Below, in pieces: positions 18,363 to 27,587 of a DNA stretch of 64,000 bases. The stretch lies in the NCBI GenBank assembly GCA_002082585.1, contig CP020563.1, positions 6,442,001 to 6,506,000 of the forward strand. Direction: 5' to 3'. Positions within the stretch are counted from its first letter, which is position 1, and each line of letters begins with the position of its first letter. The stretch comes from Kitasatospora albolonga (GTDB lineage Bacteria; Actinomycetota; Actinomycetes; Streptomycetales; Streptomycetaceae). Both the position numbers and the translations under genes were made by a program. The notes under the pieces were generated by a model that saw only the letters and a list, made by a program, of their open reading frames with translations, had not been told where the DNA came from and made no database searches.

Positions 18363-19193
18363 ATGAAGCCCATCATTACCGCATCCGAATACGCGAGCGA
18401 GTCGGCGGGACCGCGGCCCCCGGTGCTCCTGGACGTCCGCTGGCAGTTGGGCGGTCCGCACGGCCGCCCCGCCTACGAGGCCGGCCATCTGCCCGGTGCC
18501 GTCTTCGTCGACCTCGACACGGAACTGGCCGGACCGGCGGGCAGCGGCGGCCGTCATCCCCTCCCGGACCCGGAGGACTTCGGTGCCGTGATGCGCCGCG
18601 CCGGGGTCGGGCAGTCCACCCCGGTCGTGGTCTACGACGGCGGCCAGGGCTGGGCCGCCGCCCGCGCCTGGTGGCTGCTGCGCTGGACGGGGCACCCGGA
18701 CGTACGGGTCCTGGACGGCGGCCTGGCCGCGTGGACCGGCGGCCTCACCACCGAGATCCCGGACCCGGACGAGGGCGATTTCCGGCCGGAACCCGGAGCC
18801 CTGCCCACCCTGGACGCGGACGGGGCCGCCGCCCTCGCCCGTTCGGGTCTGCTCCTGGACGCACGGGCGGCCGAGCGCTACCGGGGCGATGTCGAGCCGA
18901 TCGACCGCGTCGGCGGCCACATCCCCGGTGCCGTCTCCGCGCCGACCACGTCGAACGTCGCCGAGGACGGGCGCTACCTTCCGGCCGAACGCCTCGCCGA
19001 GCAGTTCGCCGCACTGGGCGCGGGGAAGACCGGCGAGTCCGTCGGCGTCTACTGCGGCTCGGGGGTCTCCGGCGCCCATGAGGTGCTGGCCCTGGAGATC
19101 GCCGGAATCCGCGCCGCGCTCTACCCGGGCTCCTGGTCCGAGTGGTCCGCCGACCCGGCCCGCCCGGTCGCCACGGGCCCGGACCCGCGGTAA
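18363..19193 (+). CDS. Rhodanese-type sulfurtransferase
   Basis: 276 residues with two rhodanese domains. The first (about 5-130, VLLDVRWQLGG) is structural; the second ends in the active-site loop VYCGSGVSGAH, Cys near 231, which carries the persulfide. The CGSGVSA-type loop fits 3-mercaptopyruvate/thiosulfate sulfurtransferases. The ATG at 18363 lies 7 nt after GAGGAT, so the mRNA is probably leaderless. Followed by a 38-bp perfect palindrome terminator. Confidence 0.88.
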   Translation: MKPIITASEYASESAGPRPPVLLDVRWQLGGPHGRPAYEAGHLPGAVFVDLDTELAGPAGSGGRHPLPDPEDFGAVMRRAGVGQSTPVVVYDGGQGWAAARAWWLLRWTGHPDVRVLDGGLAAWTGGLTTEIPDPDEGDFRPEPGALPTLDADGAAALARSGLLLDARAAERYRGDVEPIDRVGGHIPGAVSAPTTSNVAEDGRYLPAERLAEQFAALGAGKTGESVGVYCGSGVSGAHEVLALEIAGIRAALYPGSWSEWSADPARPVATGPDPR

Positions 19194-19210
19194 GGGGCGA
19201 GGGGAGGACG

Positions 19211-19248
19211 GAGAGGGGCCCGTACGCGATCGCGTACGGGCCCCTCTC
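19211..19248. terminator. 38-bp perfect palindrome between convergent genes
   Basis: Both halves (19211-19229 and 19230-19248) are perfect complements; a bidirectional terminator between the sulfurtransferase and sepH. Confidence 0.8.
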
Positions 19249-19268
19249 CTGCCGACCGTCACCTCAGG

Positions 19269-20336
19269 TCAGTCCTGCTTCTTGCGGCGGGTGCCGAAGA
19301 CGATCTCGTCCCAGCTCGGCACGGCGGCCCGGCGCCCTGGCCGGACCCCGTCCGCCTCGGCCTGACGGTCCGTCGTCCCGGTCAGCCGGTCGCGGTGACC
19401 GGCCACCGCCCTCGGCATCAGCACATCCGCGTACGCCGAACCGGCACCGGCGGAGGCCGCGGCGGCGGGTTCCTCGTCCGCCTCGCTCTCCTCGGCGGCC
19501 GGTTCGAGCGCGGGCGGCTCGGGCTGGACGGGCCGCTCCGGCACGACCATGTCGCCGCGGAAGCTCGGCACCGCCTCCAGCAGGCTGGTCAGCGAGTCCC
19601 GCTCACCGGCCGAGGCGCTGCTCACGTACTCCTCCGGCTCGGGAGCCGGTACGGGCCGCTCCGCATGGCGCTCGATCTGCCGGTCGAGCGCACGGTCCAG
19701 CGGCCGGTCGCGCGGCAGCCGGGCGATCCGGGGCACGAACGGGAAGCTCGGCTCGGGCGCCGCGTCGTCGGTCTCCCCGATCAGCGAACGCGCCTCGTCG
19801 TCGACGGCCTGGACCAGCCTGCGCGGCGGATCGTAGGTCCAGCTCGCCGAGTGCGGTTCGCCCGCGACCCGGTAGACCAGCAGGACTTCCCAGGTGCCGT
19901 CGTCACGGCGCCAGGAGTCCCACTGGACGGTCTCCTTGTCGGCGCCGCGCAGCAGGAGCCTCTCCTTCACCGCCTCGCCGAGCTGGGGGCCGGTGTTCTC
20001 GCCGGGACGGCGCACGGGGGTCTTCCGGGCCCGCTCGGCCATGAAGGCGCGCTCCGCGAGCACGGGGCCCTCGAAGCGGCGCACACGGTCGACCGGGATA
20101 CCGGCGAACTGAGCGACCTCCTCCGCGGAGGCACCGGCCCTTATACGGGCCTGGATGTCGCGGGGGCGGAGGTGGCTCTCCACCTCGATCTCGATCTGGC
20201 CGAGCCGGGCGCGGTCGTTGCGCACGGCGGCGCGCAGCCGCTCATCGATCGGAAGCGTGTATTCCGTGCTGTCCGCAGCCTTGAGCACCAGTCGTGTGCC
20301 GTCGTTGGAGACGGCCACGACACGCAGTTCGGGCAT
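19269..20336 (-). CDS. sepH: Cell division protein SepH (DUF3071)
   Basis: 355-residue actinobacterial division regulator that binds FtsZ and promotes filament assembly. The N-terminal DUF3071 domain (about 1-170) starts MPELRVVAVSNDGTRLVL and contains the helix-turn-helix-like IRAGASAEEVAQFAGIPVDRV segment needed for FtsZ activation; the remaining half is disordered, Pro/Glu/Ala-rich, ending in a short basic tail (GTRRKKQD). ATG 20336 has GGGAGG upstream; longer readings are not supported. Single gene with a terminator shared with the convergent sulfurtransferase. Confidence 0.93.
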   Translation of the reverse strand: MPELRVVAVSNDGTRLVLKAADSTEYTLPIDERLRAAVRNDRARLGQIEIEVESHLRPRDIQARIRAGASAEEVAQFAGIPVDRVRRFEGPVLAERAFMAERARKTPVRRPGENTGPQLGEAVKERLLLRGADKETVQWDSWRRDDGTWEVLLVYRVAGEPHSASWTYDPPRRLVQAVDDEARSLIGETDDAAPEPSFPFVPRIARLPRDRPLDRALDRQIERHAERPVPAPEPEEYVSSASAGERDSLTSLLEAVPSFRGDMVVPERPVQPEPPALEPAAEESEADEEPAAAASAGAGSAYADVLMPRAVAGHRDRLTGTTDRQAEADGVRPGRRAAVPSWDEIVFGTRRKKQD

Positions 20337-20831
20337 GGGGACCTCCCGGGTGGTGCCTGCCGACGTCACGTGCGTCGCTGCTTCCGCTAGTCGAGTGTGA
20401 CCTGCCCGGGTGCAGCCTGCCACAACCTTGCCAAGTTGCCCGGCGTGTCGGGCGCTCGCCCTGGAACGCCGCCATGGCACGGTTGTCTCTTGCGTCCCAA
20501 AGTGACCGATTTGGTCGCTCTGTGCAGCAAACACCCGTGCCCTGCCTCGGCGCCGCCGGTTCGAGTGCCGCTGCCGGCCCCCTCCCGTAGCTGCGGATCT
20601 CCCTAGTGGGAGTCCGCCCCAGGGCTCGTACGGTACTCCATTCGGGCCACTTGGGTGGACCGGCACGCCGCCGAACTTCTCGGGAGGCATGGGAGTTGGC
20701 TTACCCGGTTCTCCGCGAAATGCCCCTGATGCGTGTTGTGCTTCACACAATCGCCGGAAACGGAACTATCCACTTCGCTCATTTGTCCCTTCCTGTTGCA
20801 TGGTGGGAGAGATGTCAAGCAGGGGCTGGTA
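20337..20831. other. Divergent intergenic region sepH / membrane protein
   Basis: 495 bp without a convincing gene. It must hold the sepH promoter and that of the membrane protein gene at 20832. A short inverted pair GACC-GATTT-GGTC occurs near 20504-20517, and a CTCCCTAGTGGGAG hairpin near 20600. I could not place -10/-35 boxes with confidence. Confidence 0.5.
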
Positions 20832-22079
20832 ATGGTTCAGAAGCCGGAAAGTGACACAGAACCCAAGGAAAGGCGCATAGATCTGAGTCTGCCGCAGGTC
20901 GCCGGGAGTGCCGTGGCGGCCGTCGCGGCAGCCGTGGCGGCCTCGCAGCTGGGCGTGTACGGCACCATCGCCGGGGCCGGCGTGATGAGCGTCGTCGCCA
21001 CCTGCGGGGGCTCCGTCTTCCAGCACTTCTTCCGCCGTACCGGTGAGCAGATCCGTGAGGTGACGGTCCAGGTGACCCACCCGGAGGGCCGCCAGGTGAC
21101 GGTGCACACCAAGGAGACGACGCCCTCGGGGCGCAGAGCCGCCGAGCGGCGGACGGACCCGGAGCCCGTACCGGCCCCGGCGGACGACGCCACCACGGTG
21201 CTGCCCACGGTCGGCCCGGGCACGGTCCCGGAGGTGGTCCCGGAGACGGGTCCGGACGCGGAGGGCACGCGGCTGCCGAAGCCCGCCGCCGATACGGACC
21301 GGACCCAGCTGCTGGACCTCGGCGACGCCCGGACCCGGATGCTGCGGGCGCAGCCGGAGGCGGCGGGTGCCGGACCGGACCCGGACCGTACGCGGCTGCT
21401 GCGGCAGATCGGGGACCGTACGCAGGCGCTGCCGCCGGTCGGGGACCGTACGCAGGTCCTGCCGCAGGCCGTACCGGGCCCGGCCGGAACCGGTGCCGTC
21501 CCCACTGGCGACGCGTTCACCGACGGCACCACCCACGGCACCCGGCTGCGCGGCTGGAAGCGGCCCGCGCTCGCGGCGGCGGCCGTCTTCGCCGTGTCCA
21601 TGGCCGGGATCACCGCCTTCGAGGCGCTCTCCGACACCAAGCTCGGCGGCGGTGAGGGCACCACCCTCAGCTCCGTCGTCCGCGGTGGCGGCGACCGCGA
21701 CTCCGGACCGGCGGGTCCCACGCCCTCCGGCGAGACCGGCCAGGACGGGGGAGAGGACCGGCGGCCGACCCTCGGCGACGGCGACGGCGACGGCACCGGC
21801 ACCGGTTCCGCCCCGGCCACCGACCCCGGCAACGGCACCGGCCCGAGCCCGGACCCCGGTACGGGCACGGGCGGCGAGGTCCCGGACACCGGCTCCACGC
21901 CCACGCCGACCCCCTCCGGCTCCGGTGGCGGCCCGACCACGCCCGCCCCGACGCCGACCCCCTCCGCCTCCGGCGACGCCGGAACCGGCGCACCCGACCC
22001 GACGACCGGCACGGGCACCGGCGGTGCCCCCGGCCAGGGCGAGCAGGCCCCGCCCGCCAACGGCACCGGAGCCGAGTGA
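20832..22079 (+). CDS. Streptomyces membrane protein with Pro/Thr-rich outer domain
   Basis: 415 residues of unknown function. An N-terminal hydrophobic stretch (about 18-60, rich in Ala/Val/Gly) may enter the membrane; a cytoplasmic segment carries degenerate repeats of the type DRTQxLPxVG (about 150-215); one clear membrane helix lies near 255-275 (AAAAVFAVSMAGITAF); the rest is a Gly/Pro/Thr-rich extracellular tail. ATG 20832 is used; in-frame codons upstream to 20733 give no plausible protein. The repeats with Thr next to Gln/Leu look like possible Ser/Thr-kinase target sites; that is inference. Confidence 0.65.
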   Translation: MVQKPESDTEPKERRIDLSLPQVAGSAVAAVAAAVAASQLGVYGTIAGAGVMSVVATCGGSVFQHFFRRTGEQIREVTVQVTHPEGRQVTVHTKETTPSGRRAAERRTDPEPVPAPADDATTVLPTVGPGTVPEVVPETGPDAEGTRLPKPAADTDRTQLLDLGDARTRMLRAQPEAAGAGPDPDRTRLLRQIGDRTQALPPVGDRTQVLPQAVPGPAGTGAVPTGDAFTDGTTHGTRLRGWKRPALAAAAVFAVSMAGITAFEALSDTKLGGGEGTTLSSVVRGGGDRDSGPAGPTPSGETGQDGGEDRRPTLGDGDGDGTGTGSAPATDPGNGTGPSPDPGTGTGGEVPDTGSTPTPTPSGSGGGPTTPAPTPTPSASGDAGTGAPDPTTGTGTGGAPGQGEQAPPANGTGAE

Positions 22080-22100
22080 CCGGCGTACCGGACAGCACAT

Positions 22101-22142
22101 CGGCCCCCTCGCGACCGGATCGATTCGGTCGCGAGGGGGCCG
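22101..22142. terminator. Bidirectional terminator
   Basis: 17-bp perfect stem (22101-22117 with 22126-22142) and 8-nt loop between the convergent membrane-protein and oxidase genes. Confidence 0.8.
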
Positions 22143-22159
22143 ACGGCGTAACGGGCCCG

Positions 22160-22214
22160 GCCGCCCCGGCCGCGTACCGTGGCTCAGCCGCCCCGGCGGC
22201 GTACCGGGGGCTCA
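22160..22214. repeat. Tandem 27/28-bp duplication at end of oxidase gene
   Basis: Two adjacent near-identical units (22160-22186 and 22187-22214); the second contains the stop codon of the oxidase gene. Confidence 0.7.
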
Positions 22215-23534
22215 GTCGCCGAGGACGCGGCGCAGGTAGTCGTTGCCGAACATCCGGTCCGGGTCGAGCCGGTCGCGTACGGCGGTGAACTCGCCGAAGC
22301 GCGGGTAGACCTCCGCCAGATACGCGGCGTCCCGGGTGTGGATCTTGCCCCAGTGCGGGCGGCCCGCGTACGCGGTCATGATCCGCTCGACCGCCGTGAA
22401 GTACGAGCGGTGGGGCGTGCCCTTGTAGAGGTGGACGGCGATGTACGCGCTGTCGCGGCCCGACGCCGTCGAGAGGGCCATGTCGTCGGCGGGCGCGGTC
22501 CGCACCTCGACCGGGAAGCTGATCTTCAGCGGTGAGCGCTCGACCATCGCCTTCAGCTCCCGCAGCGCCGCCACGGCCCGCTCGCGCGGAACGGCGTACT
22601 CCATCTCCACGAACCTCACCCGGCGCGGGCTGGTGAACACCTTGTACGGGATGTCGGTGTAGGTCCGGGCCGACAGCGCGCGGCTGGAGAGCCTGGCGAT
22701 CGAGGGGATGACCGGCGGGATCGCCCTGCCGACGGAACAGGCCACCTGGAAGATGCCGTTGGAGAGCAGCTCGTCGTCGATCCAGCCGCTCACCCTGCCG
22801 GGCGGGGCGGCGGGGCCCGCGCTGCGGTTGTTGCGCTTGGTGTTGCAGTTGCCGGTGTGCGGGAACCAGTAGAACTCGAAGTGCTCGTTCTCGGCCACCA
22901 GCTGGTCGAAGTCGGCCGTGACCCGGTCGAAGGTCATCGGCTCCTCGCGGGCGGTCAGCAGGAAGACCGGCTCCACGGCGAGGGTGACGGCGGTGATCAC
23001 CCCGAGGGCGCCCAGCCCGACCCGTGCGGCGGCGAACACCTCCGGGTTCTCCCGCTCCGAGCAGACCAGCACCGTGCCGTCGGCGGTGACCAGCTCCAGG
23101 GCGCGGATCTGGGCGGATATCGACGCCGAGTCACGGCCGGTGCCGTGTGTTCCGGTGGAGGTCGCCCCGGCGATCGTCTGCTCCATGATGTCGCCCATGT
23201 TCGTGAGCGAGAGCCCCTCACGGGCGAGCGCGGTGTTGAGGCGCTTGAGCGGAGTGCCCGCCTCCACGGTGACGGTCATCGCCTTTCGGTCGATGTCCCG
23301 GATGCCGGTGAGCAGATCCGGGCGTATCAGCACCCCGTCGGTGGCGGCGGTGGCCGTGAAGGAGTGGCCGGTGCCGACCGGCTTCACCGTGAGGCCGTCC
23401 GCGTGCGCCCGGCGCACCACGTCCACCAGCTCGTCCACGGATGCGGGGGACTCGGTCCTGGCGGGCCGGGCGGTGACGGTCCCCGCCCAGTTACGCCACG
23501 CGCTCGTCGTCGTCCGTGCGTAGGTGTCGGTCAT
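22212..23534 (-). CDS. D-arabinono-1,4-lactone oxidase-like FAD oxidoreductase
   Basis: 440-residue VAO-family flavoprotein. The N-terminal FAD-binding half has WRNWAG near 13-18, VGTGHSFT and the GATSTGTHGTG phosphate-binding loop; the C-terminal ALO domain ends with the HWGK motif and RLDPDRMFGNDYL. Such enzymes oxidise aldonolactones or alditols; the exact substrate is unknown. Its ATG at 23534 lies 44 nt inside the end of the MFS gene, so the pair is cotranscribed. Confidence 0.85.
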   Translation of the reverse strand: MTDTYARTTTSAWRNWAGTVTARPARTESPASVDELVDVVRRAHADGLTVKPVGTGHSFTATAATDGVLIRPDLLTGIRDIDRKAMTVTVEAGTPLKRLNTALAREGLSLTNMGDIMEQTIAGATSTGTHGTGRDSASISAQIRALELVTADGTVLVCSERENPEVFAAARVGLGALGVITAVTLAVEPVFLLTAREEPMTFDRVTADFDQLVAENEHFEFYWFPHTGNCNTKRNNRSAGPAAPPGRVSGWIDDELLSNGIFQVACSVGRAIPPVIPSIARLSSRALSARTYTDIPYKVFTSPRRVRFVEMEYAVPRERAVAALRELKAMVERSPLKISFPVEVRTAPADDMALSTASGRDSAYIAVHLYKGTPHRSYFTAVERIMTAYAGRPHWGKIHTRDAAYLAEVYPRFGEFTAVRDRLDPDRMFGNDYLRRVLGD

Positions 23535-24738
23535 CTTCCCCGCGCCCTCCGGTAGGAGCCGGCTTCGCCAGCCGGCGGTACCCCAGGAACGCCACCGCCG
23601 CCGCGAGCGCCCCCGCCGCGACGGGCACCGCGTACCCCGCCTTCGCCCCGGCGGCGTCGACCACCCAGCCTGCGGCCGAGGAGCCGAGCGCCACTCCGAC
23701 CGCGAGCCCGGTACTGGTCCAGGTCATGCCCTCGGTCAGCTTGGTGCGCGGTACGTGCGCTTCGACGAGGGCCATGGTGGTCACCATCGTCGGTGCGATG
23801 GCGAGGCCCGCGACAAAGAGCGCCACGGCCAGCAACGCGAGGTTCCCGGCCAGTTGGAGGGGGATCATACTCACGGCCATCGCGCAGACACCCACCAGCC
23901 ACCTGGTCGCGGGCTTCCCCTTCAGGTGGAGCAGCCCGAAGACGGCCCCTGCCAGACAGGAACCGAGCGCGTAGACGGCGAGCACGAGCGAGGCCGCCGC
24001 CTTGTGGCCGCTCTCGTCGGCGAACGCCACGGTCACCACGTCCACGCCCCCGAAGATCGCGCCCGTCGCCACGAAGGTCGCCACCAGGACCTGGAGCCCC
24101 GGCGAGCGCAGCGCCGAGCCGCCGGTGTGCTGCGACTTGGGGTGCGGGACGGGCTCGGTGGCGCGCTGGGCGGTCAGCCAGAAGACCCCGATCAGCAGGA
24201 AGACGGCGGCGATCAGCGGACCGGCCTCCGGGAACCAGGCGGTGGAGAGCCCGATCGAGATGATCGGGCCGAAGATGAAGCACACCTCGTCGACGATCGA
24301 CTCCCAGGAGTACGCCGTGTGCAGCTCGCGGTCGGCCCCCCGGTAGATCGCCGCCCAGCGGGCCCGGACCATCGACCCCACGCTCGGCACACAGCCCGCG
24401 CCCGCCGCGAAGACGAACAGCGTCCAGTCCGGCGCCCCCTGCTGGGCGCAGATCAGCAGCCCCGCCACGGCCGCCACCGCGACCAGCGTGGTGGGGCGCA
24501 GCACCCGCCGCTGCCCGTACCGGTCGACCAGGCGCGAGACCTGCGGACCGAAGACCGCGGCCGCCATGGCCAGCGTCGCGGTGAGCGCCCCGGCCAGCCC
24601 GTAGCGGCCGGTGAGCTGGGAGATCATGGTCACGACGCCGATGCCCATCATGGACAGCGGCATCCGTCCGAAGAACCCGGCGGCGGAGAACCCCTTGGAA
24701 CCGGGGGCGGCGAAGATCGTGCGGTAGGGGCTGGGCAA
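23491..24738 (-). CDS. Major facilitator superfamily transporter
   Basis: 415-residue integral membrane protein with about 12 hydrophobic segments and the MFS loop motif RLVDRYGQRR between segments 2 and 3. Family resemblance is to drug/sugar-efflux MFS proteins. TTG start at 24738 with GGAGCA upstream. Gene order (transporter, then the overlapping oxidase) is conserved in my experience of Streptomyces chromosomes and suggests a shared but unknown substrate. Confidence 0.85.
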   Translation of the reverse strand: MPSPYRTIFAAPGSKGFSAAGFFGRMPLSMMGIGVVTMISQLTGRYGLAGALTATLAMAAAVFGPQVSRLVDRYGQRRVLRPTTLVAVAAVAGLLICAQQGAPDWTLFVFAAGAGCVPSVGSMVRARWAAIYRGADRELHTAYSWESIVDEVCFIFGPIISIGLSTAWFPEAGPLIAAVFLLIGVFWLTAQRATEPVPHPKSQHTGGSALRSPGLQVLVATFVATGAIFGGVDVVTVAFADESGHKAAASLVLAVYALGSCLAGAVFGLLHLKGKPATRWLVGVCAMAVSMIPLQLAGNLALLAVALFVAGLAIAPTMVTTMALVEAHVPRTKLTEGMTWTSTGLAVGVALGSSAAGWVVDAAGAKAGYAVPVAAGALAAAVAFLGYRRLAKPAPTGGRGEDDRHLRTDDDERVA

Positions 24739-24965
24739 GAGGTGCTCCGGTCGTGCCTGTCATGCGTGTAGCTGGCTGATACAGCTTACGGCCGTGCGGA
24801 TGTGCCGGACACCGATTTCGGGGCGCGCGGGAGGCGTGCGCAACGGCGCGTGAACGCGGGGCCCCGGTTGCTTCCGACTTCCTGCCTACGGCGGGTGAAC
24901 TCCTGGTTCCGGCACTTGCCGACGGGGCGTCGGATGTCGGTTGCCGCCCTGTCAGTGGCGGGTGG

Positions 24966-24971
24966 CAGGAT
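24966..24971 (+). promoter_or_regulatory. -10 box of leaderless hemH
   Basis: CAGGAT ends 7 nt before the ATG at 24979; no ribosome site is present. Confidence 0.4.
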
Positions 24972-24978
24972 CGGTGTC

Positions 24979-26106
24979 ATGTCCGATCTGCGCGATCCCG
25001 CTCCCTACGACGCCCTGCTGCTGCTCTCCTTCGGCGGTCCCGAGGGCCCGGACGACGTGGTTCCGTTCCTCGCGAACGTGACCCGTGGCCGGGGCATCCC
25101 GGAGGAACGGCTCAAGGAGGTCGGGCAGCACTACTTCCTCTTCGGCGGGGTCAGCCCGATCAACGCCCAGAACCGCGCGCTGCTGGAGGCCCTGCGCAAG
25201 GACTTCGCCGGCCACGGCCTGGACCTGCCGGTCTACTGGGGCAACCGCAACTGGGCGCCGTACCTCACCGACACCCTGCGCGAGATGACCGCCGACGGGC
25301 ACCGCCGCATCGCCGTCCTCGCCACCAGCGCGTACGCCTCGTACTCGGGCTGCCGCCAGTACCGCGAGAACCTCGCGGAGGCCCTGGCCGCCCTGGAGGC
25401 GGAGGGACTGGACGTGCCGCGCGTGGACAAGCTCCGCCACTACTTCAACCACCCCGGTTTCGTACGGCCCATGACCGACGGCGTGCTCGCCTCGCTGGCC
25501 GACCTCCCCGAGGACGTCCGCGCGGGCGCCCACTTCGCCTTCACCACGCACTCCATCCCGACCTCCGCCGCCGACGCCTCCGGCCCCATGGAGGACCACG
25601 GCGACGGCGGCGCGTACGTCGCGGAGCACCTGGACGTGGCCCGGCTGATCGTGGAGGCGGTGCGGGAGGAGACCGGCATCGAGCACCCCTGGCAGCTCGT
25701 CTACCAGTCCCGCAGCGGCGCCCCGCACATCCCGTGGCTGGAGCCCGACATCTGCGACCACCTGGAGACGCTGCACGGCGAGGGCGTCCCCGCCGTCGTG
25801 ATGGCGCCCATCGGCTTCGTCTCGGACCACATGGAGGTCCTGTACGACCTCGACACCGAGGCCACCGCGAAGGCCGCCGAACTGGGCCTGCCGGTCCGCC
25901 GGTCCGCGACCGTGGGCGACGACCCGCGCTTCGCCGCCGCCGTACGGGACCTGCTCCTGGAGCGCGCCGAGCGTGAGCGGGGGCGTGATGTGAAGCCCTG
26001 TGCGCTGGGCTCCCTCGGCCCCTCCCACGACCTCTGCCCGGTCGGCTGCTGCCCGGCCAGGGCCCCCAAACCGGCCGCGGCGGGTGCCGACAGCCCGTAT
26101 GCGTAA
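24979..26106 (+). CDS. hemH: Ferrochelatase (coproporphyrin type)
   Basis: 375-residue chelatase that inserts iron into a porphyrin; actinobacteria use coproporphyrin III in the coproporphyrin-dependent heme pathway. Motifs: [14 protein letters not shown], the catalytic His in FTTHSIP, the metal-side [11 protein letters not shown], and a C-terminal cysteine set ([14 protein letters not shown]) that together with the SGC cysteine fits the [2Fe-2S] cluster known in mycobacterial ferrochelatase. Start at ATG 24979 (leaderless). The inositol monophosphatase gene follows in the same direction. Confidence 0.93.
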   Translation: MSDLRDPAPYDALLLLSFGGPEGPDDVVPFLANVTRGRGIPEERLKEVGQHYFLFGGVSPINAQNRALLEALRKDFAGHGLDLPVYWGNRNWAPYLTDTLREMTADGHRRIAVLATSAYASYSGCRQYRENLAEALAALEAEGLDVPRVDKLRHYFNHPGFVRPMTDGVLASLADLPEDVRAGAHFAFTTHSIPTSAADASGPMEDHGDGGAYVAEHLDVARLIVEAVREETGIEHPWQLVYQSRSGAPHIPWLEPDICDHLETLHGEGVPAVVMAPIGFVSDHMEVLYDLDTEATAKAAELGLPVRRSATVGDDPRFAAAVRDLLLERAERERGRDVKPCALGSLGPSHDLCPVGCCPARAPKPAAAGADSPYA

Positions 26107-26146
26107 AGCCTCTGTCCGTCCCCGATCCGAAGCCCCTGTCCGTCCC
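26106..26146. repeat. 24-bp period direct repeat between hemH and IMPase gene
   Basis: AAGCCYCTGTCCGTCCC occurs at 26106-26122 and 26130-26146, in the 60-nt gap. Confidence 0.7.
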
Positions 26147-26166
26147 GTCGAGCCCCTGGGAGCACC

Positions 26167-26967
26167 GTGACCGACCCCGCCCTGACCGAACTGCTCGACC
26201 TCGCCCTGGAGGCCGCGCGCCGTGCCGGAGCCCTGCTGCGCGACGGCCGCCCCGCCGACCTGGGGGTGGCCGCGACCAAGTCCAGCCCCATCGACGTGGT
26301 CACCGAGATGGACATCGCCGCCGAGAAGCTGATCACCGGCTACCTCACTGACTTCCGCCCCGACGACGGCTTCCTCGGCGAGGAGGGCGCCAGCTCCCCG
26401 GGGACCACCGGCATCCGCTGGGTCATCGACCCGCTCGACGGCACCGTGAACTATCTCTACGGGCTGCCGACCTGGGCCGTCTCCATCGCCGCCGAGCGCG
26501 ACGGCGAGCGGGTCGTGGGCGTCGTCGAGGCCCCGATGCGCGGCGAGACGTACCGGGCGGTCCTGGGCGGCGGTGCGTACGCGAACGGCAACGCCCTGCG
26601 CTGCCGCCCCGCCCCGCCGCTCGACCAGGCCCTCGTCTCGACCGGCTTCAACTACGTCGGCCACGTCCGCGCCCACCAGGCGGAGGTCGCCCAGCAGCTG
26701 ATCCCGCGCCTGCGCGACATCCGGCGCAGCGGGTCGGCGGCCGTCGACCTCTGCGATGTGGCGGCCGGGCGGCTGGACGGCTTCTACGAGCGCGGGCTGC
26801 ACCCCTGGGACCTGGCGGCGGGCGACCTCATCGCCCGGGAGGCGGGCGCGCTGACCGGCGGCCGTCCCGGGCTGCCCGCCGACGGCGACCTCACGGTGGC
26901 GGCCACCCCCGGGGTCTTCGAGCCGCTCCAGGCGGCCCTGGAGGAGCTGGGCGCCTGGCACGACTGA
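26167..26967 (+). CDS. Inositol monophosphatase family protein
   Basis: 266-residue Mg-dependent sugar-phosphate phosphatase. Metal sites: VTEMDIAAEK, GEEGAS, the signature WVIDPLDGTVNYLYG, and the second signature WDLAAGDLIAREAG. Might act on inositol-1-phosphate, histidinol-phosphate or a related substrate; the window does not decide. GTG start at 26167 with GGGAG 5 nt upstream. It ends at a strong bidirectional terminator. Confidence 0.9.
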   Translation: MTDPALTELLDLALEAARRAGALLRDGRPADLGVAATKSSPIDVVTEMDIAAEKLITGYLTDFRPDDGFLGEEGASSPGTTGIRWVIDPLDGTVNYLYGLPTWAVSIAAERDGERVVGVVEAPMRGETYRAVLGGGAYANGNALRCRPAPPLDQALVSTGFNYVGHVRAHQAEVAQQLIPRLRDIRRSGSAAVDLCDVAAGRLDGFYERGLHPWDLAAGDLIAREAGALTGGRPGLPADGDLTVAATPGVFEPLQAALEELGAWHD

Positions 26968-27013
26968 GCGGCCGAAGCCCTGGTGGGAGCTGTGCGGGCC
27001 GCACGGCACAGCA

Positions 27014-27050
27014 GAGGGCCCCGGGAGCCGTGGCGGCTCCCGGGGCCCTC
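27014..27050. terminator. Bidirectional terminator
   Basis: 17-bp perfect stem and 3-nt loop between the convergent IMPase gene and the 57-residue gene. Confidence 0.85.
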
Positions 27051-27061
27051 TGTCGTACGGC

Positions 27062-27235
27062 TCAGACGCTCGTGGCGCCGATTTCCACGCCGTGCTCGGC
27101 CGCGAGGCGGTGCAGGTCGTCCAGCTCGCCCTGCTCGACGTCCGCCAGGAAGTCGTCGCCGTCCTCGCGAGCCCGCGTGAGGTCGGACTCGGTCGTCTTG
27201 ATGCGTTGCAGCAGACCTGCGGTGAAAGCGTCCAT
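27062..27235 (-). CDS. Small conserved Streptomyces protein (57 aa)
   Basis: A 57-residue acidic helical protein beginning MDAFTAGLLQRIKTTES; conserved in my memory of the cutRS neighbourhood of Streptomyces, without assigned function. Heptad-like pattern (LLQRI, LADVEQGELDDLHRLA) suggests a short coiled coil. ATG 27235 has GAGGGGGC upstream and is preferred over 27250. Ends 12 nt from a strong terminator. Confidence 0.7.
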   Translation of the reverse strand: MDAFTAGLLQRIKTTESDLTRAREDGDDFLADVEQGELDDLHRLAAEHGVEIGATSV

Positions 27236-27587
27236 GATGCGCCCCCTCATCGTGGGTCGGTGGCACGGGGGTGTGCCCGGGATTCCTCCGGCAGGGGAGC
27301 CGGAGGGGCGGGTGATCTCGCCGCTTCTCCGGGGAAAACGGAGAGGGGCCGTGGCGTGCCACGGGCCGGACGTGATCGCGGGTGTGAACCCCTCATCCCC
27401 AGGCGCAACCTCACGGAAACCTCAACTGGCCGGTAAATCCGCCGGATTCCCCGGGTCCGGGGCGTCCCAGCGCCGTCTTACCGCCGGTTTATACGCGTTG
27501 CGGGCAGGATGGAAGCACACAGTCGGCCTCCCCTGGGGGCCGTTCGCTGTGTGAACCCGTAGAAGGACCTGAGGGAAGGACTGCGCT
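27236..27587. other. Intergenic region before cutR
   Basis: 352 bp without a gene. A stable hairpin at 27516-27553 (arms CACACAG and CTGTGTG, with a nested CGGCC/GGCCG stem) lies in the probable cutR leader, and CAGGAT at 27506-27511 may be the -10 box. Another hairpin (CTCCGGC/GCCGGAG) lies near 27286. Confidence 0.5.

Noticed and set aside
20733..20831. N-terminal extension of the membrane protein gene to 20733
   Set aside because: The extra 33 residues look like random sequence; the ATG at 20832 begins the conserved part.
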